Below are positions 1-10,214 of a stretch of DNA of 64,000 nucleotides, piece after piece (position 1 is the stretch's first letter; the number at the start of each line of letters is the position of its first letter). This stretch comes from Megascapheus bottae (Eukaryota > Chordata > Mammalia > Rodentia > Geomyidae), in assembly GCA_024803745.1 (NCBI GenBank), contig JANJXV010000004.1, positions 41,287,358 to 41,351,357 on the forward strand, written 5' to 3'. The notes under the pieces are model-generated. The model saw nothing but the letters and a program-made list of their open reading frames with translations. It was not told the origin of the DNA and ran no database searches. The position numbers and the translations under genes were made by a program.

Positions 1-90
1 GTAGAGTACTGGCCTTGAATGAAAAAGCCACGCAAGAGAGCAAGACCCTAAGTTCAAGCTCAAGTACAGGCACACAACAAAACAGATAAA
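1..90 (+). mobile_element. SINE right-half (Geo-type) fragment cut by window edge
   Basis: The sequence opens inside a tRNA-like SINE module: a 'gtagagtact' A-box remainder, then a 'ccttgaat' stretch and a B-box-like 'agttcaagctc', ending in an A-rich tail. It matches the 3' halves of the many full SINEs further on. The left part lies outside the window. Confidence 0.6.
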
Positions 91-2045
91 CATAGTAAAA
101 AATAACAAAAGAGAAACAATTGTTGTTGGAGTGTCTTAAAAGCCCTTTTCCCCCATATGTGATCCCGTAGGGCCTTAGTAAACATTCATAGGCATCCACA
201 AATAGAATTTTTGCTCTATGAGAACTTCACTATTGGATTCACATAATTTTCCAAGAAAACTCCCTTTCAGAAAAAGTTCTGCAACAAGTAATCTCAAAGT
301 GATTTCTTTTTTTTTCCTTCTTCAAAGAAAATCCCTTTAGAAAAGAAGGAAGTGTGCCACGAGAAAGGCAGCCAACTGAGATCAGTGACTCAGTGTGTGC
401 CATAAATTATAGCTCTGAAGTTGGTTTGAATGACTTGCTCACATTTCCCAAAAAAACAGACTTGTGCTGGCACCTAAGGGTATAGAAATAGTTACAGAGG
501 CAATTAGCTTTATAAAACAGAAAGGATTATTAAGTGCATGAACTCAAGTTGCATGCAGGCCCAGAAATACATATTTAAGCAGGAATTGCCAAAGGGCCAA
601 TAGTGTATTGAGAAATCACGCCTCTGATCAGTGGTGAAAGTTAAGAGTAAGGTGTGTGTGGAAGACAGGAGCTTCCTTCCATGTTCGTCTTTGGAATCTA
701 GGATGAAAAGAAAAGGTGAAGCTAGCCTGAAATGGCTAGTGCCATGTTCTGAGATGGAAGAATCCGATGCATCTTTATGGCTTCTTTTGTTAGGGCTGTT
801 CATCTTGCTGTGTTTCAAGACCAGAGATCTTAAGTCCTCAAGAGGCTCCTACTTAAATGGATGCTCTTGATGATGAAGTGAGCGAGACAACCTTCACCAT
901 TACATAGAGAGAAATTGCTGTGCCAAGATACCAGCAAGACATGTAGCTACACATACCCTTTCTTCACTCTGTTCTGTATCTCTTAAACTATGATTTTGGT
1001 CGCAACAGAGCATGGATATAAGGACCTTGTATGGTGTCCTTGGCCAATTCTTTAGGGGCATTTTCAGAACTCTTGTCATCATCACTCTGTCTCCAGATGT
1101 GCTGAGTTGTTTGTGAATTTCTCATGTTTCCTGGCCACACTTGAAGGTTGAATCTTCAAAAAGTTCAGGCCTCCTGGGGCTTGGAGTAGGTGGAGATCAT
1201 TATTGCCTTAGGTACAAAGCTTGTCTCCTTGTCTTAATCTGTAGATAAGAAAATATGGTCATTTTTGTTTCCCTTTCCAGGCAACAGGTAATATAATTTA
1301 TGGGCAGGACTTGTTTGCTTCATTAACAAAAGCAACTGAGGGTATTCTAGGTCTGTTGTCCTTGTGTGTCACATGGGTCCTGTCCAGTCAATGGAGCCTT
1401 CTCTGATCATACCTTATGGCTGACTAGAAAGTTCTGAGACTGTAGCAGATTATTTCCTCTTAAACTTTTAAATACTCTCCTCTCCATTGGATCATTTCCT
1501 ACTGTAGTATCTGAGAAACATGAATTTATCTATTATCTTTCAAACAACATGTGATAATGAGCTTCTTGCAGGCCTCTCCCTTGACAAAGTTGTCTCTTCT
1601 GAGAAACCTCCTCTTGTGTGGATGGATTCCACGACTTGCTTCTAACCAGTTTACGGTGCTTCCTTATAAATATCAACTGGGTTTTACAGATCTGTTGGGG
1701 CTCTATTCAAATTAAAAGGGATTTTTGTCAGTGTGGCTGCCATTTTATACTCCAGGGTGAGTTCTTTTGGCAGGTCCTTACCTCTCAGCACCTTCTCAAT
1801 AAATCTGGAAAGATTTTCAAACACTTGTGAATAGCTACTTTTAATAACAGTAGATGTAGCAAGTCTCTGATAAGGAAATGTAGGGGAAAAACATTTACAG
1901 GTATATGATGATTTCTTAATCAGGGTAAATCGATTCTGCTAATCTAAAAACCAAGGTGCAATTGGTTGAGTTTTTCTATGTTTGTGTGTCTTGGTGATAC
2001 CATCCTTTTTTTTCCAAGGGGTAGGGGTGTAGGAGGCAATAGTTG
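91..2045. other. Unique non-coding stretch
   Basis: I recognise no repeat family, RNA gene or exon here. There is a short T-rich run near 305-320. Open frames on either strand are short (about 100 codons or fewer), lack any recognisable domain, and look like chance. Confidence 0.5.
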
Positions 2046-2110
2046 GGCTTGAACTCCTGGCTTTATGCTTCTAATTAAGCAGGCACTCTCCTGATAAGCA
2101 TGGCTCCATT
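2046..2110 (-). mobile_element. Degenerate ID-like (tRNA-derived) fragment
   Basis: On the minus strand the segment has an ID-like order: an A-box-like region at the right end and a B-box-like 'gagttcaagccc' near 2046-2060. It is strongly diverged, so the call is tentative. Confidence 0.35.
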
Positions 2111-2393
2111 ACTCTTCCCCCCTATTTTTGCCCTGGTTACTTTGACATAGGGTCCCTATTCCTTCCTGGGTGACTTGGTTGGACTGTGTGTGATCTTATT
2201 ATTTTTACTGTTCCTCCTGTAGTTGGCACTTTGTCCAGTTCCTCTCTTTAAGATGGAGTCGTGATTTTTATTTTTATTTGTTTTTTGCCTGACATGATTT
2301 GGAATCCCAGTCCTGACCTCAGCCTCTGATGTAACTTGGGCCACAGCATGGGCTATTGGTTGAGAAGGGGCTCTTGTAAAAATTTTAACCGTT

Positions 2394-2470
2394 ACCTTCA
2401 AATTATGATCCTCCTGATCTCATCCTCTCAAGTAGTTAGAACTATAAGCATGGGCCACCACACTCAGCTT
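2394..2470 (-). mobile_element. B1-like (7SL-derived) fragment
   Basis: The plus strand reads like the complement of a B1/Alu head: 'gatcctcctgatctcatcct', then a tract resembling 'gtagttagaactataagc', ending in 'atgggccacca'. The complement resembles the 'ggtggcccatgc...ctgaggatca' core. Old and diverged. Confidence 0.5.
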
Positions 2471-2799
2471 GTAGTTGCTAAGTTCTATCAGATTGTTCTT
2501 CAGGCTAACTCTAATTGTCAGAAGGTCAAATACTTAGCTGGTTTCTGCATCTCAAAGCATACTTACGTTCATTCATCAAGAATCTTTGTCTCTTCTAGAT
2601 GTAAGAGGGAATCAGTAGCTAGTGCTCAAAAAACCAAAAATTGGGTACTACTTAAACATTAGAATACTATATACATGGCAACAGTGTAGCATTTGAAATA
2701 GGAATAGTTTTATATAACTCAGTATAAGTGATTACTTTGTACTTGTTAACAATATCGTATTTTGATTATGCTGAGTATATTATGACGTTTTCTGATTGG

Positions 2800-3180
2800 A
2801 GGACAGTGGTAGCCAGACTTTACATGTTTCAAGGGTTGGAAAACTTCTATATAGGACCAGGGAGTGTGTATTATATTTAGGCTTTTTAGGTCATGTGGTC
2901 TCTGTCTGAAGCACTCCACTCAGCTGCTGAGGCATGAAAGCGGCTAACAGCTCTTCAGTGCATGAATGAGCATAGATGTACCCAATCACAATTAGATTTA
3001 AGGTCAAGTGACATTTGAATCTTATATAATTAGTGTCATGAATTGATGTGTTACAAAAATACTCTTCTGAGTTCTCATCAACAGCTTAAGAATGTGAAAC
3101 CAGTAACAGCTTGCATGCTCTACGAATAATACCAGCAACTGGATTTGGCTTGTAATCCATAATTTCCTGCCTCTTCATCT
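2800..3180 (+). mobile_element. hAT-type non-autonomous DNA transposon relic
   Basis: The segment follows the order of a widespread mammalian MER-series hAT element: a 'tatatttaggctttttaggt' block, 'catgtggtctctgtc', 'gcatgaaagcggctaacag', and near the right end 'actggatttggcttgtaatc'. The subfamily name is uncertain. It is non-coding and, as such families are ancient, predates the SINEs around it. A second relic of the same family lies at 9265-9495. Confidence 0.65.
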
Positions 3181-3201
3181 CATGGGTTAGTTAGTTAAAG
3201 A

Positions 3202-3360
3202 TCTGAACCTAGTACTCTACTGCTTGAGCCTTTGGTAATTAATTGGAGATGAGGGTCTCATAGACCTTCCTGCCCAGGCAGACTTTGAACTGTTATCCTC
3301 AAGTATTAGCCAGCTGAATAGCTAGGAGTACAAGAGGGAATCAGTAGTGTCCGACCATAG
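3202..3360 (-). mobile_element. B1-Geo-type SINE fragment
   Basis: The plus strand carries complements of both modules: an A-box complement near 3210-3232, the linker 'aattggagatgagggtctca', and a B1 segment ending near 3345. It is truncated at the 3' (low-coordinate) end and diverged. Confidence 0.6.
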
Positions 3361-3423
3361 CTCTTTTTTTAAAAAAAATAAAAAATTAATGATAAATATG
3401 TAAAGTCAAAAGAGAAAAGAATG

Positions 3424-3510
3424 GAAAAGGGAAGTGTGGCTCAAGTGGTAGAGCACCAGCCTTGAGCAAAAAAGCCAAGTGAGAGCATGAGTCCCTGAAT
3501 CAAGTACTGG

Positions 3511-3512
<2 letters not shown>
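3424..3512 (+). mobile_element. Geo-type SINE right half with (CA)n tail
   Basis: It contains an A-box-like 'tggctcaagtggtagagc', a 'ccttgagc' stretch, an A-rich/GA-rich insert, and 'ctgaatcaagtactggc'. The last block still looks like the 3' end of an ID element, so this copy is intermediate between ID and the young Geo module. Its tail runs directly into a CA microsatellite. Confidence 0.65.

Positions 3513-3513
<1 letters not shown>

Positions 3514-3582
<69 letters not shown>
3514..3582. repeat. (CA)n(GA)n microsatellite
   Basis: An uninterrupted CA array runs to about 3567, followed by a GA array to about 3582 and short AAAT units. It sits at the 3' tail of the SINE fragment to its left. 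Confidence 0.95.
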
Positions 3583-3879
3583 AATAAATAAACATAATAA
3601 AAAAGAGAAAATGTTTTGTTACCTTTCTGTTACTTTGGAATATGTATTTATTTTTATTAAAGTAAATGTTAACAGTTCTTTCTCAGTACAAATTTTATTT
3701 TATGACTATAAGACTGTAGTTTCAGAGTGTAAATTCAGGGGACATGTTCATAACTATTCATCCACATGCTATCAACACTGCCATTTTGATTATCCAACCC
3801 TTAGATCCAAATATTTTTCACTTTCCCCCAAAGATAGTTGATTTTAAAAGCTGAAATAAAATGTGCTCCAAATGGCATA

Positions 3880-4135
3880 TTTTAGGGTTTTTATAGAAGC
3901 ATTATTTATGAGTCCAAACTACAAGCCAAAGAATTGCCCATACATAATAATACAAATTTAAATGTGATATATTAATGCAATAAAATACAACATAGGAATA
4001 AAAATGCCCTACAAAATTGTGAATGCATTTCACACACTTAACATTGTGAGGGGCAAAAAGGTCAGAAAAACAATATAGACAGTATAAATCATTTTTTAAA
4101 AGACAAAATCAGGTAATTCTGTTTGAGATCAAAAG
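3880..4135 (+). mobile_element. Ancient L1 3'-region relic
   Basis: The segment follows the typical end of a mammalian L1 ORF2: 'agaagcattatttatgagtc', 'aaatacaacataggaataaa', then a region matching 'gaatgcatttcacacactta'. No frame is open. It is very diverged and shorter than the similar relic at 20640-21070. Confidence 0.55.
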
Positions 4136-4655
4136 AATGAGTTACATTTGAATTATTTACCAGAGAGAGAGAGGGAGGCAAAGGGAGCTTCTGCGTTTTG
4201 GCAGCCTTTAGTTTCCTGGAAGAGGTGCTACTTACAAAAGTTATTCTACACAGACAAACTGAAATGTGCACTTTTGTGCATGCATGTTTTAGTTTGTGTT
4301 TAAAAAAGCAGAAAAATGCCCAGCTTCCTGAGGCTTTGCCTTTTAAAAGTTTTGCACAATGAAGAAATATTGTGGACAAGAGGAAGTTTTTGTTCTGTGA
4401 GTGGTGATCTTTTCAAACATTGTTGGTCTCATTGTTTCTATTAAGGCAAAGTGATGACTCAAAAAGAAAATGCAGCTAGTGAGAGGCTCTGAGGGACTGA
4501 ATCTTGTCTAAGAAATCGTTCAAAGCTGTTTTTCTCTCCTCCTGTCTCTAGTGGTCTAAGACCACCCTCCAATCCCCCAATTCTATGTTTTAAATTTCCT
4601 GCCTCGCCACCTTCATTTCCCATACCGGAAGGAAAAGAACCAGAAACTTGCTAGA
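4136..4655. other. Unique non-coding stretch
   Basis: No repeat family or exon is recognised. A purine-rich patch lies near 4158-4185. The minus-strand 96-codon frame here has no recognisable domain. Confidence 0.45.
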
Positions 4656-4959
4656 TAAAATGGCTGAGGCTTATGAATCAAGCTACTACGTGGGAGTCTG
4701 AGATCAACAGGATAGAAGTTTGAGTCCAGCTTGGGCAAACATTTCTCAAGACCCCATCTTAGCCAGTTAAAAGCTGGATGTAGTAGTTCGTGTTTGTTAT
4801 CTCAGACACAAGTAAGTGTAAATAGAATAGATCCTAGTTAATGCCATCTCAGCCATAAATGTGAGACCCCCACCCCCTAAATAACTAAAGTAAAAAGGAT
4901 TAAGGTGTGTGACTCAATTGGTAAAGTGTCCTTCCTCCCCCCACCAGCAAGCACTAAGT

Positions 4960-4962
<3 letters not shown>
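4656..4962 (+). mobile_element. Composite B1-B1-ID SINE (old)
   Basis: A first B1-like head covers about 4660-4760. A linker near 4755-4770 ('accccatcttagccag') leads into a second B1-like head to about 4870. A tRNA-like tail with 'gactcaattggtaaagtgtc' follows to about 4960. Copies with the same order of parts lie at 31895-32255 and 49680-50062, so this looks like a family and not a chance pile-up. The tail merges into (CA)n. Confidence 0.6.

Positions 4963-5016
<54 letters not shown>
4963..5016. repeat. (AC)n microsatellite
   Basis: A pure AC array of about 27 units lies directly at the 3' tail of the B1-B1-ID SINE. Confidence 0.97.
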
Positions 5017-5018
<2 letters not shown>

Positions 5019-5393
5019 AAAATGGAATCAGAAACTTAGCTAACTAGTTTTTCAAGTACAGTGCAAACAAAGACAGAGGAGATATGAGAGTTGGAAATAC
5101 AGGAAAGGAGAGCACAAACATAAAATGAGAAACATTCCCATCGAGGAAGAGATACCTTTTTATTATAGTATCCAACACTGAACTAACTGGAAATCCCAGC
5201 TTAGACAATGAAGTCAAGAAATACAAATGAGTCATAAAGAAACCAAAGAAAGAGGCCAACTGACTTTATGTGTAGATATATAATCTAAACTATATTTGGA
5301 CATATAGGCCAAATAATCAAGGAACTAAGACACCCAATTGTTTTAAATACTGAAGTTCAGCAAGTGACCAGACACAAGGAGGAAAGGTAAGTC

Positions 5394-5724
5394 AAAAAAG
5401 CATGGCATGCATATAACGAATGACTGTTGTCCTTAATGTACTATGTTATCTCTCATCTCCTTTGCTGTCCCTTGGGTATCTCATATTGTTACAGTATCTC
5501 ACTTTGTTATCTGATATATTGAATTTATTTGTATTTGGTTATTTGAAATTTGATAGGGAAGGGGGGAAAACCAAGATGGGTGGGGGGGTGGGGGGGGAGG
5601 GTAATGGGTACCAAGACATGTGAAAGGGTATCAATGTATGTGAATTAATGCACCTTCTATCTGGCAAATATCATGTAACCCTTTTATTAATTACAATAAA
5701 ATATTTTTAAAAAAGCATGGCATG
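5394..5724 (+). mobile_element. 5'-truncated young L1 insertion with 16-bp TSD
   Basis: The inserted body is 5410-5708. It is flanked by a perfect direct repeat 'aaaaaagcatggcatg' at 5394-5409 and 5709-5724. The body is the last ~300 bp of an L1: a 'gttgtccttaatgtactatg' block, a very G-rich tract at about 5560-5605, then 'aaccaagacatgtgaaag'-like and 'aatgcaccttctatctggc' blocks ending in an A-rich tail. The same blocks occur in reverse complement in the L1 3' UTR at 58861-59160. It has no coding capacity. The perfect TSD indicates a fairly recent target-primed insertion. Confidence 0.92.
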
Positions 5725-6094
5725 ATGTACTCATTTCAAACTAATTATGTTTTAATGCAATAAAACAGCTGGAGAAAATTTGCTTAACAATATGACATTT
5801 CTTTCTGGCAATTCTCTGTAAGTTCACCAGTGGCTAAAAATGATACTTACTTGTAATCTTCTTCATGCATTTGAAATTCTTTATTTGTAGCTTCTTTCCA
5901 TGGCGCTCTTCCAAAAATCTACACATAGCAATTTTTGCAAAGATTTGTGTATACACGCAAGCTTTGCTACATTCTTTTGTCCCATCCTTTTTTTCTGCCT
6001 TTTTAAATTTGGGAATTAATGAACATTACCATTTTGTCATATTTTTCCCTGGACAACGTTTTATTATTGCTTGGTGACTTTATTGCAAATGTTC
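5725..6094. other. Unique non-coding stretch
   Basis: AT-rich sequence with no recognised repeat, exon or RNA gene. Confidence 0.45.
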
Positions 6095-6235
6095 CAGGCT
6101 TAGAACTCAAGTGCATCTAGTAAATTCTTTGATACCTTTGGATCCCATTTGTTTTTTTTTTCTCATCTGTGAAATAAGATAATAACTACTTCATTGGGTT
6201 TCTAAGGATTTGAAATCTCTCCTGAGCCTACCACA
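6095..6235 (+). mobile_element. MIR SINE relic
   Basis: The core 'ctcatctgtgaaataagata' followed by 'ataactacttcattgggttt' and 'aaggatttgaaat' matches the central MIR order of 'cctcatctgtaaaatggg', 'ataatacctacctcat' and 'gaggattaaatga'. Ancient and short. Confidence 0.65.
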
Positions 6236-6589
6236 TTTCAGCTAATTCAGTTGCATACACTTATAGACCGCCCAATGTACTTACTTTTGAATTTGCAAGT
6301 GAGATCTAGCTTGTACGTAAGGGGGAAGTGGGCTTCCTTTTTCTCTCCGGGCCTGACTTCACTTCCATCCGTCTTTAAGATGCTTTATTCTTTCTGTTTT
6401 AGTTCTTTGAAAGGATTCATATATTGACTGTAGGTATTTCCTGGAAACCCTATTCTCATTCTCACTTAAATTTGTGCCTTTAATCATCTATCTCCCTCTA
6501 CAGATAAATTCCAAAAGCCCACATCAGATCAGTCTTCTGCACTTCATAACAACTCTGATATTGCATTCCAGAAATGTCCTATTTGTGAT

Positions 6590-7005
6590 TATGACAGGAA
6601 CCCCAGAATGCTTGCTATGACGGGGGAAGGGGAGAAAAATGTGACATTTCTAAAATGTTCATGTGCTTGAAATTTGGTCCCTAGAATGACACTTGCTGAG
6701 GTGATTGTGTCAAAAATGCTGGGGCCCAGGGCCTTAGATAGCTCTACCTTTGTGAAAAGATCCTGTGGTGTCCTGGTCTGGTCAGGTCTAGTAGGAGTGG
6801 ACTAGTTTCTCTGCAGTATTGATTTCTTGCTTGCATATGTGTCCCTTCTGCATGTGATACAGTCTGGTATTCTTTAGTAGCGAGCTAGCAACCTGTTGCT
6901 TGGGTCTACTAGCCATGAGAGTCATCAGCTAAATAGATCTCTTTTCTTTATACATTACCCAGAATCAAGTGCTTTGCTATAGTAATCCAAAGCCGACAAA
7001 TGCTT
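6590..7005 (+). mobile_element. ERVL-MaLR-type solo LTR relic
   Basis: The segment follows a mammalian MaLR LTR order: 'atgttcatgtgcttgaaatt', 'ggggcccagggccttagata', a middle with 'tctcttttctttatacatta', and the near-terminal 'cattacccagaatcaagtg' and 'ctatagtaatccaaagccga'. No internal retroviral gene sequence adjoins it, so it is a solo LTR. Exact ends and subfamily are uncertain. Confidence 0.6.
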
Positions 7006-7637
7006 ATTGCAGGTGCACCTCTCTGATTTCCCATACTCACGCTAACCCCAGTCTGTCTGCTCCTCTTTCAGTACGTTGTCTGTGAGCAGTTTCTCCAGAC
7101 ATTAAGGAGTTCTGACTTAGTGTACTTCCTCTCACCAAATAGTCTATACTGTTTTTGCTTAAATATTATTCTAAATGTATCTCTCCATCTTTCCCTGTCC
7201 TGAGCTGCAGTGGCCACTCCATTGTAGCTCCCTCCACGTTCTCCATGCAGTGGCAGAGTGATGTCATTATTAAAACAATGGAGAGGCTCTTCAGTGTGGG
7301 TGCAGCTGTGTCTCTGCCTTCTCTCAGGCCATCTTCACCCTCTCTGGACCAGCCCACAGGTCTGCTTTCAGTTCTGAAGAATATTAGTCTCTTCTCTTCT
7401 GCTGCAGGGCCTTGAAAATGCATACTTCTTCTCTGACTAGGCAGCACTCTCTTCTCCTCATTAGAATTTTATTCTGCATACATAACTTCAAATTTCAGTC
7501 CCCAGGGAAGCCTGTCCAACTCTCTCACTGAGGTTACATTTCTCTGTGATACATTCACATAGCAACTTGCTATTGTCCTTCAAAGTACTTCATTTCAATT
7601 TTCCTATTATTTATTTGCTTTAAAAATTTTTAGTTGA

Positions 7638-7826
7638 GGCCAGGAGTTTGGCCTAGTGGTTAAAGTGCTTGCCTAGCATGCATGAAGACCTGGGTTCGAT
7701 TCCTCCGTACCACATATAGAAAAAAGCCGGAAGTGGTGCTGAGGCTCAAGTGGTAGAGCTCTAGCCTTGAGAAAGTCCAAGGACAGTGCTCAGGCCCTGA
7801 GCTCAAGCCCAGGACTGGCAAAAAAA
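7638..7826 (+). mobile_element. IDL-Geo dimeric SINE, copy A
   Basis: The left monomer is tRNA-Ala/ID-like: 'gtttggcctagtggttaaag' carries the A box and 'ggttcgattcc' at 7693-7703 the B box. The right monomer also has an A-box-like 'gaggctcaagtggtagagc' (7741-7759) and a B-box-like 'gagctcaagcc' (7799-7809). The copy ends in 'ggactggcaaaaaaa'. Flanked by the shared TSD. Confidence 0.93.
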
Positions 7827-7841
7827 TTTTTTTTTAGTTGA

Positions 7842-8034
7842 GGGGTTGGGAGTTTGGCCTAGCATTAGAATGCTTGCTTAGCATGCACAAAGCCCTGGGT
7901 TTGATTCATTGGTACAATGTACAGGGAAAAAGCCAGAAGTGGTGCTGTGGCTCAAGTGGCAGAGCAGTAGCCTTGAGAAAGCTCAAGGATAGTGTCCAGT
8001 CCCTGAGTTCAAGTCCCAGGACTGGCAAAAAAAA
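7842..8034 (+). mobile_element. IDL-Geo dimeric SINE, copy B
   Basis: Same architecture as copy A: left monomer 'gagtttggcctagcattag', right-monomer A box 'tggctcaagtgg' at 7948-7959 and B box 'gagttcaagtcc' at 8005-8016. Ends in an A-run. It differs from copy A at many positions, so it is a separate insertion, not a tandem duplication. Confidence 0.93.
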
Positions 8035-8094
8035 TTTTAGTTGAAAATTTATCTCTTTCAGCAGACTGTAAACCCCACAATGTTAAGTAATCAT

Positions 8095-8190
8095 ATGCAT
8101 ACACTTATGCACATATATACTGTATATATGCATACATGGTATGTACATGTATGTATACACATGTATATACACTATTATTTTACAGTTTGA
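8095..8190. repeat. Alternating TA/CATG-rich simple sequence
   Basis: The run consists largely of 'atgcatacac', 'acatatatac' and 'gtatgtacatgtatgtat' units, with self-complementary stretches able to extrude hairpins. Confidence 0.7.
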
Positions 8191-8504
8191 TCATGTATGC
8201 ATTTATGATCATTTTTTACATAGAGTTTGAATATAAGCATTCAACAAAATACATTGTGTCAGCCACGCAAAGTGAGCACAATTGAGGTCATTGGGCCAGC
8301 TGCAATTTATTTTTTCCATTCAGTGCCCAAAGCTTACTTTAATACTGGTTGTTCCACTGAAGACAAGGAAGCAGTGACTCTGCCTGGAGTTTCCAAATGT
8401 AGCCAGAGAGGCTGAAATAATGTTGTGGTGGTGGTAGACAAAGTCCTTTCCTTATGCTTTTACTCCTTGATTGTGATGCCAGTTCCTTAGCTTCGAACTT
8501 TAGC

Positions 8505-8650
8505 AAGAGCACTTGTCAGAACACAATTTCTGTGGCCTACCTCCAGAGTTTCTAATCTAGTAATTTAGGAGGTAGAGACTGAGAATTTGCATTTCTAGTA
8601 AGATTGCAGGTGATGCTGATGCTGCAGGTGTGAGACCATATGTACCCACC
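8505..8650 (+). mobile_element. hAT-Charlie-type MER relic
   Basis: The segment matches a short MER element in order: 'cttgtcagaacacaatttct', 'cctccagagtttctaatct', 'gagactgagaatttgcattt' and 'aggtgatgctgatgctgca'. These are hallmarks of a palindrome-like MER1/MER5-group hAT element. Subfamily not assigned. Confidence 0.75.
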
Positions 8651-9264
8651 ACTGCTTTATGCAATTCTAGTGTGAAACTCAGTACTAGACTAATTTCCCT
8701 TCTGAAGAAGAGGATCTTGGGCCATCTCCTGCCTTCTTAGTGACTATAAGTCACTAAGCGTGCCTTAGACATATCCTCCTGTGGAGTGTGATTTCTTAAT
8801 GACTTCATAGTTGGAGATTTCCGAGTGACTTTTACCACCTATGCCAAATGTCTCAAGTATTCATACTATTGGTTACTACGTCTCTAGCTCTTTCAAGACA
8901 TATACTGTACTAACTAGATTGTGGAGAGAATGGTGAAGAGGGAGGGTAACAGCATCTTTTTTTTTTTTTTTTGGCAGTTGTAGGCCACCCACTGTGGCCC
9001 AGACGAAGCTGATTCAAGTCAGCCAGGGGTAATAAAGCACAGGGGAGGCTGAAGATGAGCTGTGGCAGAAGCAGCCAACTGTAAGTGATGTGTGTTTTAG
9101 TCTAGTAAGATTTTGTCTGAGTGTCAACATACTGGAAAGAACACAGGCATGTGGATAGCAGTGTGGTGTGCCTTGCATAGCATTGCTGAAGGATGTCTTG
9201 AAGAACTCTGAAGATTCCAGTTCTGCTTTACCAACTTGTAACATCTCTAGGCTATTAAAAAAAA

Positions 9265-9495
9265 TGGGGTTGCCTAGATCAAAGATTAATGATCCTTGTT
9301 TCTTTGCAAGGCCAGAAATAAATATTTTAGAATTTGTGGGCTGTAATATCTCTGATGCAACAACTGAACTCTATCATTGTAGTGTGAAAATAGCTCTAGA
9401 CATTATGTAAATGAGTGAGTGTGGCTATGTCCTAATAAAACTGTTTACCAAAAACAGAGAGACCAAAGCCAGTTGTAGGTTGTAGATGTTTCGTG
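9265..9495 (+). mobile_element. hAT-type non-autonomous DNA transposon relic
   Basis: Blocks 'ggccagaaataaatatttta', 'gaatttgtgggctgtaatat', 'ttgtagtgtgaaaatagctc' and 'gagtgtggctatgtcctaat' followed by 'aaaactgtttacc' match the same MER family as 2800-3180. The right end, 'gccagttgtaggttgtag', is close to the family's 3' end. Confidence 0.75.
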
Positions 9496-9867
9496 TTTAA
9501 ATGTGGTTTCGGTTATGTTCCCCTGAAAGTAACATTGTCCAAAATTTTAGCATATACATGCCAATAGCTGTATACTTGCTTATCAGTAGTATGTACAAGA
9601 TCCTACAGTATTGTATATTATAAGGCATACTCCTAAAAATAACAGATGATCCAGTTTCTTCCTTTCAAAGGACTTTCCTTAGATATTCCCTTGAGATTTT
9701 AAAGGCCATTCATCCTGATAGTTTTGAAGGGACTTTGGTGTACTAGTGTCCTATTGTTATGTGTGTGGCAAACCACCCACGGTGTATGGTTTCTGGGTGA
9801 CTTTCATTATTTTTTCTAAATCACCTGGAGAGTTAAGTTCAAATGATCATACTCATAGAAAAAAAAA

Positions 9868-10098
9868 GCTAGGATGAGAGTGAGCAGCTGCAGTCCCAGC
9901 TACTTGGGAGGTGGAGGTAGAGGATCATTGTCAGAGGCTGGCCAGGCAAAATCCTAAGACTCAACCTGAAAAACTAAAAGAAGCAAGAGAACTAGGCAGA
10001 GGCAGGGAAGACATGATTCAAGTGGTAACGTACTTATCTAGTAAGCCTGAGGTCCTGACCAGATTCATAAATTCCAGTACCATAAATAAATACAAATA
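9868..10098 (+). mobile_element. B1-ID composite SINE (old)
   Basis: A B1-like head ('gtcccagctacttgggaggt', about 9893-9950) is joined to an ID-like tail at about 10005-10085 ('attcaagtggtaacgtactt', then 'ctagtaagcctgag' and 'attccagtacc'). This tail is plain ID-like, unlike the longer Geo module of the young SINEs. The 62-codon frame here is an artefact. Confidence 0.65.
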
Positions 10099-10214
10099 GT
10101 GGCCTCTCCATTCTTTCTATTCATCCCTACCTCCTCCTTCTCCTCTTCTCCAACATAACTGTTTCAGCTTCCTGGTATTTCTGGTATTCCTGTTAAACTG
10201 TCTGTTAGTTGTTC

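Larger units (their letters stand above)
7622..8044. repeat. Threefold target-site repeat around two SINEs
   Basis: The target 'aaaaatttttagttga' occurs at 7622-7637. A version with a longer T run ends at 7841, and 'aaaattttagttga' lies at 8031-8044. Each pair of neighbours brackets one IDL-Geo copy, the signature of two successive insertions at one site. Confidence 0.9.
7160..8095 (+). mobile_element. L2 LINE 3' portion, interrupted by two SINEs
   Basis: Blocks matching the L2 3' region appear in order: 'gcagggccttgaaaatgc', 'ttcaaatttcagtccccagg', 'tctcactgaggttacatttc', a segment to 7621, and after the SINEs 'cagcagactgtaaacccc' at about 8058-8080. The two halves rejoin across the IDL-Geo pair at 7638-8034. 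No open frame remains. The overlapping ~90-codon frames at 7155-7447 lie inside this relic and are not genes. Confidence 0.6.

Noticed and set aside
3514..5016. CA arrays considered as CRISPR-like or satellite repeats
   Set aside because: Simple dinucleotide repeats with no spacers. This is a mammalian nuclear sequence.
7638..8034. tRNA-Ala genes suggested by A- and B-box matches
   Set aside because: The boxes belong to SINE monomers. The acceptor stem and anticodon arm are not maintained, and the copies carry A-tails and TSDs.
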